64,000 nucleotides of DNA, taken from positions 1-64,000 of the forward strand of contig CAXBLA010000005.1 of NCBI GenBank assembly GCA_963976625.1, written 5' to 3'. Both the position numbers and the translations under genes were made by a program. Each line of letters opens with the position of its first letter. Positions within the stretch are counted from its first letter, which is position 1. The notes beneath the pieces were generated by a model. It searched no databases and had not been told where the DNA came from. It was given only the letters and a program-made list of their open reading frames with translations. This document shows positions 8,351 through 16,892 of this stretch, in pieces. Source of the DNA: UBA1924 sp963976625. GTDB lineage: Bacteria > Planctomycetota > Phycisphaerae > Phycisphaerales > UBA1924.

Positions 8351-9922
8351 TTAGTCATCGGAAAACTGCTTCCGCATCCGTGCCGTGGGCAGCCCGAGCT
8401 GATCGCGGTACTTGGCCACGGTCCTTCGCGCGATCTCGATCCCGCGCTCCTTGAGCTGCTTGACGATCGCCTCGTCCGAGTACGGCTTGGCCTTATCCTC
8501 GCCCTCGATCAGCTCACCGATCGACGCCTTGACCGAGTTCGCACTCACATCCTCGCCCGAATTCGTTGCCAAACCACCAGAGAAGAACCCACGCAACGCG
8601 ACCACGCCGCGCGGCGTCATGATGTACTTCTCGCTGACCGCGCGCGACACCGTCGCCACATGGATCCCGAGCCGATCCGCGATCGTCTTCATCGGCAGCG
8701 GCTTGAGGGCTTCGGGCCCGTAGTCAAAGTAGTCCCGCTGCTCATCGACCACCGCGTTGATCACCCGCAGCAAGGTATGCCGCCGCTGACCCACGGCATC
8801 AATTAACCACTGCGCGTTCGAGAGGTTCTTCTTAAGGAATGTCCTGTCCGCGGTCGGCACGCTTTTGTCGGCCGACATCCGCGCGTACTCCTTGTTGATC
8901 CGCACATCGGGGATCCGCCCGTCGCTCAGATACGCGAAGTACCGGTCCTCCTCCTCGTCGTACTCCACGATCCCGTCGGGCGTCACGGACTGGGGCGCTT
9001 CCGACACCAAACGACGCGCTGGCGACAGGCTCAGCCTTCGCAGCAGGTCGATCCCTTGATTGATCTCGTCGAGATCGAACCCGGACTTGGCCGCCACCTT
9101 GGGCAGCTTGTTCTTCATCAGCTCCTCGAAAAACTCGGCCACCAGCCGCGTCGCGATCTCGATCGCCTGCGGCGTCACCGTGATCTCATCATCACGATCC
9201 TCGCCAAGCCGATCCGCGAGCGAATCGATCTGGATTAACAAGCATTCTTTCGCGTCCCGTGCGCCCACGCCCGCGGGCTCGAGCAGCAGCTGCACCGCCT
9301 GCAATCCCAGCTCCCAGTCCGCCTCGCTGGGATCAATATCTTCGATCAGCTGCGTCGAGCGATCCGCGATCTCCTCGAACGACGCCCGCAGGTACCCGTC
9401 TTCGTCGAGGCTCTGGATCAGCACTTCGCCGATCTTGCGGACGCGATCGTCGATGTCGGTGAGCGCCCACTGGTCGAGCAGCTGATCCGTCAGCGATGCC
9501 GCCCGCGCCGGGGCCGAGGCCATCGCATCCATCTTCCCGTCACGCTCGCCCGCCTGCACCCGCGAGCGGGGCAGGTCATCGAACTCACGCGTCATCTTCG
9601 TATCAGAATAGGTATTCTCGGCCGCGTCCGGGTTCGCGTTGGTGTAATCATCGAGCCGGGCGAAGTCCGACGCGCTCTCAGGATCGATCGACAGCTCTTG
9701 GTCGGCCGTCGAGCCCTGCCCGCCCTCGTGCTCGTCGCGGTCTTCCTTGGCCCCGGGCTGGACCTCTTTGAGCTCGATCGTCGGGTTGGATTCGAGCTCC
9801 TGCTCGATGCGCTCACACAGCTCCGCCAGAGGCATCTGCAGGATCTCCATCGACTGGATCATCCGCGGGGCCAGCTTCATCGACTGCCCGAGCTTCATCT
9901 GTTGTGAGGTCTGAAAACGCAT
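8351..9922 (-). CDS. rpoN: RNA polymerase sigma-54 factor RpoN
   Basis: This 523-residue protein has the complete sigma-54 plan. Region I begins MRFQTSQQMKLGQSMKLAPR, continues with MIQSMEILQMPL and is rich in Q and L for activator contact. An acidic region II (about 50-120) follows, then the core-binding domain, the HTH for the -12 element (IADRLGIHVATVSRAVSEKY) and the C-terminal RpoN box ARRTVAKYRDQLGLP for the -24 element. The start is placed at 9922 because the conserved region I begins exactly there; upstream in-frame sequence to 10099 lacks similarity. The factor depends on AAA+ activators, none of which is in the window. A likely target is the promoter upstream of clpC. Confidence 0.96.
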   Translation of the reverse strand: MRFQTSQQMKLGQSMKLAPRMIQSMEILQMPLAELCERIEQELESNPTIELKEVQPGAKEDRDEHEGGQGSTADQELSIDPESASDFARLDDYTNANPDAAENTYSDTKMTREFDDLPRSRVQAGERDGKMDAMASAPARAASLTDQLLDQWALTDIDDRVRKIGEVLIQSLDEDGYLRASFEEIADRSTQLIEDIDPSEADWELGLQAVQLLLEPAGVGARDAKECLLIQIDSLADRLGEDRDDEITVTPQAIEIATRLVAEFFEELMKNKLPKVAAKSGFDLDEINQGIDLLRRLSLSPARRLVSEAPQSVTPDGIVEYDEEEDRYFAYLSDGRIPDVRINKEYARMSADKSVPTADRTFLKKNLSNAQWLIDAVGQRRHTLLRVINAVVDEQRDYFDYGPEALKPLPMKTIADRLGIHVATVSRAVSEKYIMTPRGVVALRGFFSGGLATNSGEDVSANSVKASIGELIEGEDKAKPYSDEAIVKQLKERGIEIARRTVAKYRDQLGLPTARMRKQFSDD

Positions 9923-10125
9923 ACGCACTACTCGTGATCTGTTCGCCGCCCGATCCAAAGCCCCCCGCGGAACAACCGCCGAGGGAAAAACCGACTCCAA
10001 GATACCCGCCCGAACTGTATCTCTATCTATCAATCGGCCATCGTGCACCGATCTCCCCGCAAACCGGGGACAAATCGCCCGATTTCTCCTATTCGACAAG
10101 GATCATCCGCCGATCCGGGCACGCA

Positions 10126-10797
10126 TCACATGGATTGACGACCGAGAATCGCATCGGCCAGCACCGCCTTGTTGGCGTATTCGAGCGACCCGCCGCTGGG
10201 CAGCCCACGCGCCAGTCGGCTGATCTTCACACCGAGCCGCTCAAGCTCCGAAGCCAGGTACAACGCCGTCCCGTCGCCCTCGACGGTCGGGTTGAGCCCC
10301 AAGACCACTTCGCTGATAGGAACTTGATCCGCTCCGGCTGATTTTTGGATCCGCTCCATCAGCTTCCCGATCGTCAGATCATCAGGCCCGATCCCATCCA
10401 ATGGTGATAGCCGACCCATCAGCACATGATACAAGCCCGGGTACATCCCCGTCTGCTCGAGCGCGATCAGGTCCTTGGGCTGCTCAACGACCAGCACCCG
10501 CGAGTGATCCCGGGATGGATCGCTGCAGATCGAGCACACTTCCCCGTCGCACAGGTTGTAGCACCGATCACAATGCCCGACCGTTTCCTTGACGGCTGCG
10601 ATCGCCGACGCCAGAGCCATCGCCGAGTCCATATCTGACTTGAGCACATGGAACGCCAATCGCTCGGCTGACCGCGTCCCGATCCCGGGCAAACGCGCCA
10701 GCTGCTCGATCAACTCGCGCACCGCCAGCGGGTACGCACTGCTGCCACGCCCGCTGCCATTCTTTCGAGATTGATCTGATCCGTTCATCGCGCTCAT
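10126..10797 (-). CDS. recR: Recombination mediator protein RecR
   Basis: This 223-residue protein is of normal RecR length apart from a low-complexity N-terminus of about 20 residues. It has the helix-hairpin-helix segment LARLPGIGTRSAERLAFHVL, the four-cysteine zinc finger CDRCYNLCDGEVCSIC, and a Toprim domain starting with VLVVEQPKDLIALE. It ends with the Walker-B-like region LARGLPSGGSLEYANKAVL. RecR works with RecO and RecF to load RecA at gapped DNA. The usual neighbours dnaX and ybaB are absent. The gap to rpoN (9923-10125) contains only a small CCCCG/CGGGG hairpin and no gene. Confidence 0.96.
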   Translation of the reverse strand: MSAMNGSDQSRKNGSGRGSSAYPLAVRELIEQLARLPGIGTRSAERLAFHVLKSDMDSAMALASAIAAVKETVGHCDRCYNLCDGEVCSICSDPSRDHSRVLVVEQPKDLIALEQTGMYPGLYHVLMGRLSPLDGIGPDDLTIGKLMERIQKSAGADQVPISEVVLGLNPTVEGDGTALYLASELERLGVKISRLARGLPSGGSLEYANKAVLADAILGRQSM

Positions 10798-11010
10798 ATC
10801 TGTATTCTAGTCCCGTTCGGGTTGAGCAACCGATCAAACCAGCGCCCGCGACCATTCAACGGGCTACCCATTTTAACATTTCCGAACCAACAGCCCGGCT
10901 ATCTGCTCAGAATGTCAATCCCGGATGAAATCCCCTTAATTCGGACGATATCCACCCAAAGACTCTTGCACATCCACGCCCAATTCTGTAATCTCATACC
11001 CACAGATGAT

Positions 11011-11067
11011 GGCAGCTTTGAGACTCTTTTGTGGAGAGAGGCAGGTCTCAGGGCTGCTGTCTTTTTT
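11011..11067 (+). terminator. Orphan rightward intrinsic terminator, possibly of a small RNA
   Basis: GGCAGCTTTGAGAC (11011-11024) pairs with GTCTCAGGGCTGCT (11045-11058) as a 14-bp stem. Three of the pairs are G-U wobbles that work only in plus-strand RNA, and TTTTTT follows at 11062-11067. Both neighbouring genes (recR and the lipoprotein at 11088) are on the minus strand. Any transcript ended here must therefore start in 10798-11010, an otherwise empty gap of about 290 bases. No convincing promoter was found, so the RNA itself is an inference. Confidence 0.55.
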
Positions 11068-11087
11068 GGGACCAGCCATTCGCCCAA

Positions 11088-12458
11088 TCAACGCGCCACG
11101 ATCTCGATCGGGATGATCGACTCGGCCACCTTCTCGCTCACCAGATCACGCATCACTACCTTCAGGTGGTACCGCCCCACGCCAAGATTGGCCGGCAGGG
11201 TGATCTGATTGATCAGGTAGTAATCCCGCAGGTGATTCCGCGTCACATCGGTCACGGTCTCGGCGGCTCGGTTCCAGGTGTTGAGATCATCAGCCACATG
11301 GTACAACTCTAATCGCTGCGAGAGCTTCGTCTCAAAGCGCGGCTGCCCGTCAGGCCCGACGAACTCACGCTGCCCAAACCGCTCAAGCTCGACATACACA
11401 ATCGCCGGCTGCGCCCGACCGGCCACAAACCGATAGGTATCAAAGGTCTCGTACCGCCCGAACCCATCGACCCGGGTGCACAACGCCGATTTGGTCACCA
11501 CCATTCCCGTCCACGCATGAAGCCCGGCCTGGATCTCTTCGAGCCCCGATGAGAGTTGACCCGGACTCGCCAGGCTTCCTTCAGACGACATCGATCGCAA
11601 GAACGCCCGGGCGGCATCGAGTGACGCCAGCTCACCATCGGAGAGCACGCCCTCCTCGACCAGCGACCCGGTCTCATCGGGCAGCAGCACCTCAAGCCCG
11701 GCCAGTGCCAAAGCCGCCGCGCCGGGATCGTCGCTGGTGGAGGCCAACGAGCTGAGGATCGCCGCCAGCTCGCGGGCGAGCTCCTGCTTGCGGACCTGCG
11801 GATCGATCGGCTCTACAGGCTCCGGCTCACTTTGTGCCGCTTGCGTTGGCTGCTCGGGCGCCGGTTCAGCTGATTCAATATCGTTGTTCTCTGTTTCGTC
11901 ACCCGACCCACCGAGCAAACTCACCCGCACGCCGCCCTTGGCGTTGGTTGTATCATGAGCCGCGGACTCTTGGGCATTTGGTTCAATCGTGGGGTCTTGG
12001 ATGGTTGTGCTGTTCTGCGCTGTTTCTGGATCTGATACCGAATTCGACACCGGATCAACCTGCGCGGCTTGCTGCGTCTCACTTCCCTCCAGAGGCACGC
12101 GCACCCGCGACGCCGGGTCCACCTCGTCTACACCATCAATCTCGATATTGGCGAAGTACACATTGAGCTGGCGCGCCGACTCAGCGATCTGATCGCTCAC
12201 CGATCCGAACGCGCCCTCCTCGTTTTCCACCAGATCATCCGGATCGGGCAACGCGAGCCCGTCGTCCTCGCCGATCCGCCCGAGCCCGGTGTTCACCGGC
12301 TCGCTGTCCGCCGCGCTGGTGCGCACGGGCTGATTCTCGCACCCACTCAGCCCACCCGCTGCCAGGCTAAGCCCCACGCACACACCCGCCGCCGCGAGCA
12401 GCACCCGGGCATCAGTATTCGTCGGCCGGCTTCTCTTGTTCCAAAGTATGCGTCGCAC
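11088..12458 (-). CDS. Lipoprotein with acidic linker, unknown function
   Basis: This 456-residue protein starts at GTG with an excellent AGGAGG eight bases upstream. After a positively charged start and hydrophobic stretch comes the lipobox LSGC near residue 40. A long Ser/Thr/Pro/Glu-rich region (about 45-215) without regular structure follows. The C-terminal part (about 220-456) looks folded: a helical segment, then beta-rich sequence including RYETFDTYRFVAGR and VGRYHLKVVMRDLVSEKVAES. The likely location is an envelope membrane with a flexible tether. I do not recognise a named domain. The gene lies 129 bases downstream of holA, on the same strand. Confidence 0.7.
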   Translation of the reverse strand: MRRILWNKRSRPTNTDARVLLAAAGVCVGLSLAAGGLSGCENQPVRTSAADSEPVNTGLGRIGEDDGLALPDPDDLVENEEGAFGSVSDQIAESARQLNVYFANIEIDGVDEVDPASRVRVPLEGSETQQAAQVDPVSNSVSDPETAQNSTTIQDPTIEPNAQESAAHDTTNAKGGVRVSLLGGSGDETENNDIESAEPAPEQPTQAAQSEPEPVEPIDPQVRKQELARELAAILSSLASTSDDPGAAALALAGLEVLLPDETGSLVEEGVLSDGELASLDAARAFLRSMSSEGSLASPGQLSSGLEEIQAGLHAWTGMVVTKSALCTRVDGFGRYETFDTYRFVAGRAQPAIVYVELERFGQREFVGPDGQPRFETKLSQRLELYHVADDLNTWNRAAETVTDVTRNHLRDYYLINQITLPANLGVGRYHLKVVMRDLVSEKVAESIIPIEIVAR

Positions 12459-12587
12459 GCGTCGAGCCTCCTGCTCTGTGTCTTTTTAGACCCGCCCGGG
12501 CATCCTGCACAGGCTTCCCAACCTCACCCTATCGACCGATCGCGCGAAATCTGCCCAAAATCGAGCCAGAATCCCCGATACCCTCGC

Positions 12588-13589
12588 CTATCGCGACAAT
12601 CGAGCGAACGACAGCACCAGCAGCTCCAGCGTCCGCATCGGGGTCCCCGTCGAACTCTTGAGCGCCATGTCCGCCTTGATGCACTCGTCGAAGAGCTTGC
12701 GCGCCCGCGGCGCCCCGATCTTACGAGCGGTATGCATGATCGGGTCTCGGCTCGGGCCCCAGAGCTTCATGTCCTTGGCCAGCGTGTTCGCATTGATCCC
12801 CTGGCTCATCCCCTCAGCGATCCCCAGCAGCTTGCGCGCCAAGTCCGTGCACGCGAACGACACGGGCACATGCGTGCCCTTTGCGGCGTTGTTCATGATC
12901 ACACGCAGCTCGTTGAGTGTCCGCGTGGCGTCGCCGCAGAGGAGGTAGGACTGGATCGCCCAGACATCATCCTCGCGCGTCATCCCGACGAGCTCCTTGA
13001 CCAGGTCCGCCGAGATCGCGTTCCCCTTGCCCGCGGCCGTCGCCAGCTTGCCCAGCTCGGTGTCGATCCGGCCCAGATCCGTCCCCAATCGCTCGACCAG
13101 CATCGACGCGACCTTGGGCTCGATGCTCGATTCGTACGCCTTGCCCGCGCGGGCCTGCGTCCAGCGCATCGCGGTGCCCTCGTCCACCGAGTCACACTTG
13201 AGAATCAAGCCACACTTTTCGATCTCGGTATCGAGCTTGCCCTTGTTCCACTTGGCACTCCGCAGCACCAGCGTCGCCTGCTCCGACGGATTCTGTGCAT
13301 AGCGCTCAAGCATCGGTCGTGTCTCGGCCCGCACGAACTGGTCCGCATCGTCGACGATCACCAGCTTGTGCCCGGCCATGAGCCCAAACGATCGGCACTC
13401 ATCAAGCACCGCCGCCGAATCCGCATCGCCCCCGAACTGAAAAGTCTCGATCTCGCCGTGCGCTTGCTCAAGGGCCGACCGCAGCATGCTGGTGTACTGC
13501 GAGCGCAGGAACAGCTCCTTGCCGATCAGCACGACCATGCGATCGTCCGCCGAGGGTGCCCGAGATGCTGAGCCTGCTTTCTTCGCCAT
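12588..13589 (-). CDS. holA: DNA polymerase III subunit delta
   Basis: This 333-residue protein resembles the HolA clamp-loader subunit. It has the N-terminal RMVVLIGKELFLRSQYTSML segment, where HolA proteins show G-x-E/D-x-F/L-L, then the beta-strand KLVIVDDADQFV. Helical domains follow, including RLGTDLGRIDTELGKLA, a very typical G.dl..i..ElekLa motif. The subunit opens the beta sliding clamp. The start at 13589 (MAKKAG...) is preferred; sequence further upstream to 13676 is low-complexity and would overlap the divergent promoter. The gene is transcribed away from the FHA-kinase gene with 77 bases between the two start codons. Confidence 0.88.
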   Translation of the reverse strand: MAKKAGSASRAPSADDRMVVLIGKELFLRSQYTSMLRSALEQAHGEIETFQFGGDADSAAVLDECRSFGLMAGHKLVIVDDADQFVRAETRPMLERYAQNPSEQATLVLRSAKWNKGKLDTEIEKCGLILKCDSVDEGTAMRWTQARAGKAYESSIEPKVASMLVERLGTDLGRIDTELGKLATAAGKGNAISADLVKELVGMTREDDVWAIQSYLLCGDATRTLNELRVIMNNAAKGTHVPVSFACTDLARKLLGIAEGMSQGINANTLAKDMKLWGPSRDPIMHTARKIGAPRARKLFDECIKADMALKSSTGTPMRTLELLVLSFARLSR

Positions 13590-13627
13590 ATCGAACAATA
13601 GACCGCCAGAACACGCCCCGCTCCCAC

Positions 13628-13633
13628 TATAAT
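13628..13633 (+). promoter_or_regulatory. Consensus -10 element for the FHA-kinase gene
   Basis: A perfect TATAAT lies 33 bases before the ATG at 13667, in the 77-base gap between divergent starts. No good -35 hexamer is seen 16-18 bases upstream (GCCAGA), so this is a partial promoter match. Confidence 0.45.
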
Positions 13634-13666
13634 CAGTCTCAAGCCCCCCGCACGCACAGGAACACC

Positions 13667-15388
13667 ATGCCCACACTCTCTGTCATCGAAGGCCCAGACG
13701 AAGGCAAGAGCTATGTGCTCCCGACCGGCGAGCCCCAGCTCATCGGGCGATCATCCGAAGCCCTTCCCATCACCGACTACACCGTCTCCCGCCGCCACTC
13801 CGAGCTCACCCCCGACGGCGACACCTGGTACCTCAACGATCTCGACTCTCAGAACGGCACCATCGTCAACGGCGTCGCGATCAAAAAACGCATCCGCCTC
13901 GAGCAAGGCGACGAGATCCGCGTGGGCGCGACCCTGCTGCTCTTCGGCAACGCCAAATCCACCAAGAAGAACAACTCGGTGCACATCTCCGATGACTTCG
14001 ATCTCGAGACCGAGGTCGAAGCCCGCATCGTCAATCCGAGCGACTCCTTCGTCGCCAACGAGCCCAGCGACGAGCCGACCACCTCGGCGGCCGCCGTCGA
14101 TCACCTGCGGATCATCTACACCCTCACCGCCCTCACGGCCCAGATCGTCAACCAACGCGAGCTGCTCGAAGCCGTGATGGACCTCGTCTTCACCGAGTTC
14201 AAGCCCGAACGCGGGGTCATCATGATCCCCGGCGCGACCAACGAGGACCAGATGGTCCCCGGCGTCATCCGCTACGCCACCGAGCCCAAGCCCGACGAAG
14301 AACGCACCATCCATGTCTCACGCACCATCCTCAACGCCGCGATGATCGGCGAGGGCGTCCTCTCGACCAACGCGATGACCGACCCGCGTTTCGCCGCCGG
14401 CGATTCTGTCCAGCGATACCAAATCCGCAGCGCGATCTGCGCCCCCATCGTCTTCGGCGATCATTTCTTCGGCGCCATCTACATCGACTCCTCCACCCAG
14501 AACCACGCCTTCGTCCGCGAACAACTCGCCCTGCTCAACGCCGTCGGGCAGCACACCGGGCTCGCCCTGGCCAACGCCGACGAGCACCTCAAACGAGTCA
14601 ACTCCGAGCGCATGGCCGCCATCGGCGAGACCGTCGCCTCGCTCTCGCATTCGATCAAGAACATCCTGCAAGGCTTACGCGGCGGCGCGGATGTCGTTGA
14701 GATCGGGCTCAACAAAAACGACCTGGCCATCTCCAAGAACGGCTGGGGCATCCTGCGACGAAACCTCGACCGCATCGCCGCCCTCACCATGAACATGCTC
14801 GCGTTTGGCCGCAAGCTCCAGCTCGAGCTCGAGCTCTCACGCCTCAACAAAATCGCCGACGACTGCGCCCAGCTGCTCGAAAAACAATGCCAAGAAAAAG
14901 GCGTCGCCCTGATCGTTGACGCCGATCCAGAGATGCCCCCGATCATGGTGGATCCCAACCTCCTCCACCAGGCCCTGATGAACCTGCTGACCAACGCGCT
15001 CGAAGCCGTGGCTCCAGAGACCGGGATCATCACCGTCCGCGTCGCATTCAACGAATCGCGCCCAGATCCAAACAAGCCCGGCGCGATGCTCCGACCGGCC
15101 GCCACCATCACCGTGATCGACAACGGCCCGGGCGTCGAAGAAGAACAGCTCGCCTGGATCTTCGAGCCCTTCAACACCACCAAGGGGCTCAAGGGCACCG
15201 GGCTCGGGCTCGCGGTGACCAAGCGGATCGCCTACGAGCACAAAGGGCGCATCCGCCTCGAGTCCACCCCCGGCGTGGGCGCCAGCTTCCGCATCATCCT
15301 CCCCGCCGACCTCGACACCATGCTCGACCCCTCCGCCACCAGCAACCGCCACGGCCCCCAGATGACCGACTCGCTGGGGCTGTTGTGA
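13667..15388 (+). CDS. FHA-GAF sensor histidine kinase
   Basis: This 573-residue protein has no membrane segment. An N-terminal FHA domain (about 1-100) shows the phosphothreonine-binding signature IGRSS, SRRHSEL and SQNGTIVNG. A GAF domain (about 155-310) follows, including ICAPIVFGDHFFGAIYID. The phosphoacceptor segment ASLSHSIKNILQGLRGG is near 325. The HATPase domain has N-box NLLTNALEAV, G1 DNGPGVEEE, F-box IFEPFNTTK and G2 GTGLGLAV. The FHA end suggests it docks to a Thr-phosphorylated partner and so joins Ser/Thr kinase and two-component signalling. No response regulator gene is adjacent. Its start is fixed by homology of the FHA strand TLSVIEGPDEGK. Confidence 0.92.
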   Translation: MPTLSVIEGPDEGKSYVLPTGEPQLIGRSSEALPITDYTVSRRHSELTPDGDTWYLNDLDSQNGTIVNGVAIKKRIRLEQGDEIRVGATLLLFGNAKSTKKNNSVHISDDFDLETEVEARIVNPSDSFVANEPSDEPTTSAAAVDHLRIIYTLTALTAQIVNQRELLEAVMDLVFTEFKPERGVIMIPGATNEDQMVPGVIRYATEPKPDEERTIHVSRTILNAAMIGEGVLSTNAMTDPRFAAGDSVQRYQIRSAICAPIVFGDHFFGAIYIDSSTQNHAFVREQLALLNAVGQHTGLALANADEHLKRVNSERMAAIGETVASLSHSIKNILQGLRGGADVVEIGLNKNDLAISKNGWGILRRNLDRIAALTMNMLAFGRKLQLELELSRLNKIADDCAQLLEKQCQEKGVALIVDADPEMPPIMVDPNLLHQALMNLLTNALEAVAPETGIITVRVAFNESRPDPNKPGAMLRPAATITVIDNGPGVEEEQLAWIFEPFNTTKGLKGTGLGLAVTKRIAYEHKGRIRLESTPGVGASFRIILPADLDTMLDPSATSNRHGPQMTDSLGLL

Positions 15389-15410
15389 ACTTCACAACAA
15401 GGAATACAAG

Positions 15411-16070
15411 ATGAACTGGAGAACACACATCGACCAATGGGCGAGTGCCCTCGCACCATTTCTTGCTAAACCAGCACACATCGACATCCGCGGGCCAATC
15501 ACCGAAGACGAACTAAAAAACTTCGAAGATGACATCACATATAGAATCCCCGATCAGCTCAAAACATTTCTGCTCGATGAGTCTTCCTACATCAATTTTT
15601 GGTGGGACTTGAAATCCGACATCATTCCGCTTGATGTTCAAAACAAACCATATGGTGGGTACATCGAGTTCAATCTTGAATCGATTCACACTCTCAATGC
15701 AGATCGTACCATATGTCTTTATGGCGATGAATTGGAACACACAAAGAGGCAATGGGAACACGCATTCCCATTTATCGGAGTCCCGAACGGCGACAGTATT
15801 GCATTAGATGTGCTTGCAGACCCGGATAATCCTCCGGTGATCTATCTCAATCATGAAGAGCCTGACAAACAAGTCCGGCTCGCAGAGTCATTCGAAGAGT
15901 TCATTGAGTCTTGGTTCGCTTTGGGTTGTGTCGGAAACGAGGGGTGGCATCTTCGACATTTTGTTACGGATACAAAAGAAATTCCTGAATTCGATTACGG
16001 ATCCGCAACAAGTAATTTAGACCTATCCTGTAAAAACGCTGTTGTCTTTCGTGAGTTTTTCGGGCTCTAA
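15411..16070 (+). CDS. SMI1/KNR4 (SUKH)-family protein
   Basis: This 219-residue soluble protein has the SUKH layout: an N-terminal helical pair containing ITEDELKNFEDDITYRIPDQ (the E-l..fE..lg..lP.dl motif), then FNLESIHTL, the strand FPFIGVPNGDSIALDV and a C-terminal SFEEFIESWF. SUKH proteins are commonly immunity proteins for contact-dependent or polymorphic toxins, but many are of unknown role and no toxin gene is visible here. It starts 22 bases after the kinase stop with AAGGAA upstream and may be co-transcribed with it. Codon usage is visibly more AT-rich than in its neighbours, consistent with acquisition by transfer. Confidence 0.8.
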   Translation: MNWRTHIDQWASALAPFLAKPAHIDIRGPITEDELKNFEDDITYRIPDQLKTFLLDESSYINFWWDLKSDIIPLDVQNKPYGGYIEFNLESIHTLNADRTICLYGDELEHTKRQWEHAFPFIGVPNGDSIALDVLADPDNPPVIYLNHEEPDKQVRLAESFEEFIESWFALGCVGNEGWHLRHFVTDTKEIPEFDYGSATSNLDLSCKNAVVFREFFGL

Positions 16071-16136
16071 TCCCGCATACTCCTGCTCTCTGCTAACCTC
16101 AAAACCAGTTTTCCTCGCCCGCAATGATCTCGATCA

Positions 16137-16814
16137 TCAGTCATAGATATTCTGATAGTAAATCGTTGTCGCCTCCTTCAGACCAAAGAGCCGATCGTGC
16201 GGCGCCTTCTTGTGGCAGTTCATGCATGATTGGATGAGCCCACTGGCGTAGACCGTGCCGTCGGGTGTTGCCCCGCCGTAGACCCACCCTCGATCGGTTC
16301 CGTGGGTGTCCACATCGCCGATCTTCGACATGATGAACAATGAGTGGATCGCACCGGGCATGTACATTGTTTCGCCGCTGACCCTCGCTTCATGCAATTG
16401 TATTGTGTGAAAATCACTTGCTTCCCAATAATGCCCATCCACAGGGATCACCCCATGCGCCTCTTTGACCAGTGTAAGCCCAATGGGGTTCTCGATTTCA
16501 TCGCTCGTGGCTTGTGTATATGCTGTTGAATCTGATACATACAGATGATACAGCTTCCTGGCGTGCCCGCCTGAGTTCGCTTGGCTCATGCGTGGGCCGG
16601 AGGCTGGGGGTTCGATACATAATGCTGGCGACATGAGATATACCGGCGTGACACACTCCATCTCGTCCTGATAGGCAGTGACCGACTCCTCAAGCACCGC
16701 ATCCCATGATCGAGGCTTGACATCGGAAACAACCTCATTCGTAGAGCACGCCCCGATCCCCATCGCAATGCTCGCCAGTGTTGTCAATCCTGCCACCGAC
16801 ACGCGCCTCTTCAT
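16137..16814 (-). CDS. Cytochrome P460-family c-type haem lipoprotein
   Basis: This 225-residue protein has a lipobox-like signal end (GIGAC), so it is exported and probably lipid-anchored. The C-terminus holds a single c-type haem-binding motif in the context CMNCHKKAPHDRLFGL, which is the hallmark of the cytochrome P460 family. The preceding beta-rich part, including GWVYGGATPDGTV, also fits. Some members oxidise hydroxylamine through a lysine-crosslinked haem; others have no known substrate. I cannot tell from sequence whether the cross-linking lysine is present. It converges on the SUKH gene with 66 bases between stops and has no electron-transfer partner nearby. Confidence 0.8.
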   Translation of the reverse strand: MKRRVSVAGLTTLASIAMGIGACSTNEVVSDVKPRSWDAVLEESVTAYQDEMECVTPVYLMSPALCIEPPASGPRMSQANSGGHARKLYHLYVSDSTAYTQATSDEIENPIGLTLVKEAHGVIPVDGHYWEASDFHTIQLHEARVSGETMYMPGAIHSLFIMSKIGDVDTHGTDRGWVYGGATPDGTVYASGLIQSCMNCHKKAPHDRLFGLKEATTIYYQNIYD

Positions 16815-16892
16815 AGTGCTCCCTTTCGATTCAATGCTGTTCTAATGCTCAACCATACGGTTGTGCTCGCTGGCTTGTTCAACAGATCGACA

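Noticed and set aside
10860..11067. Possible SRP or 6S RNA next to recR
   Set aside because: The conserved GGAAGGAAGCAGC-type SRP core is absent and no 6S-like long stem with central bubble could be drawn. It is kept only as an orphan terminator.
12069..13571. 500-codon plus-strand frame opposite holA and the lipoprotein gene
   Set aside because: Arg/His/Leu-rich shadow. The minus strand carries recognisable HolA motifs and an AGGAGG-preceded start.
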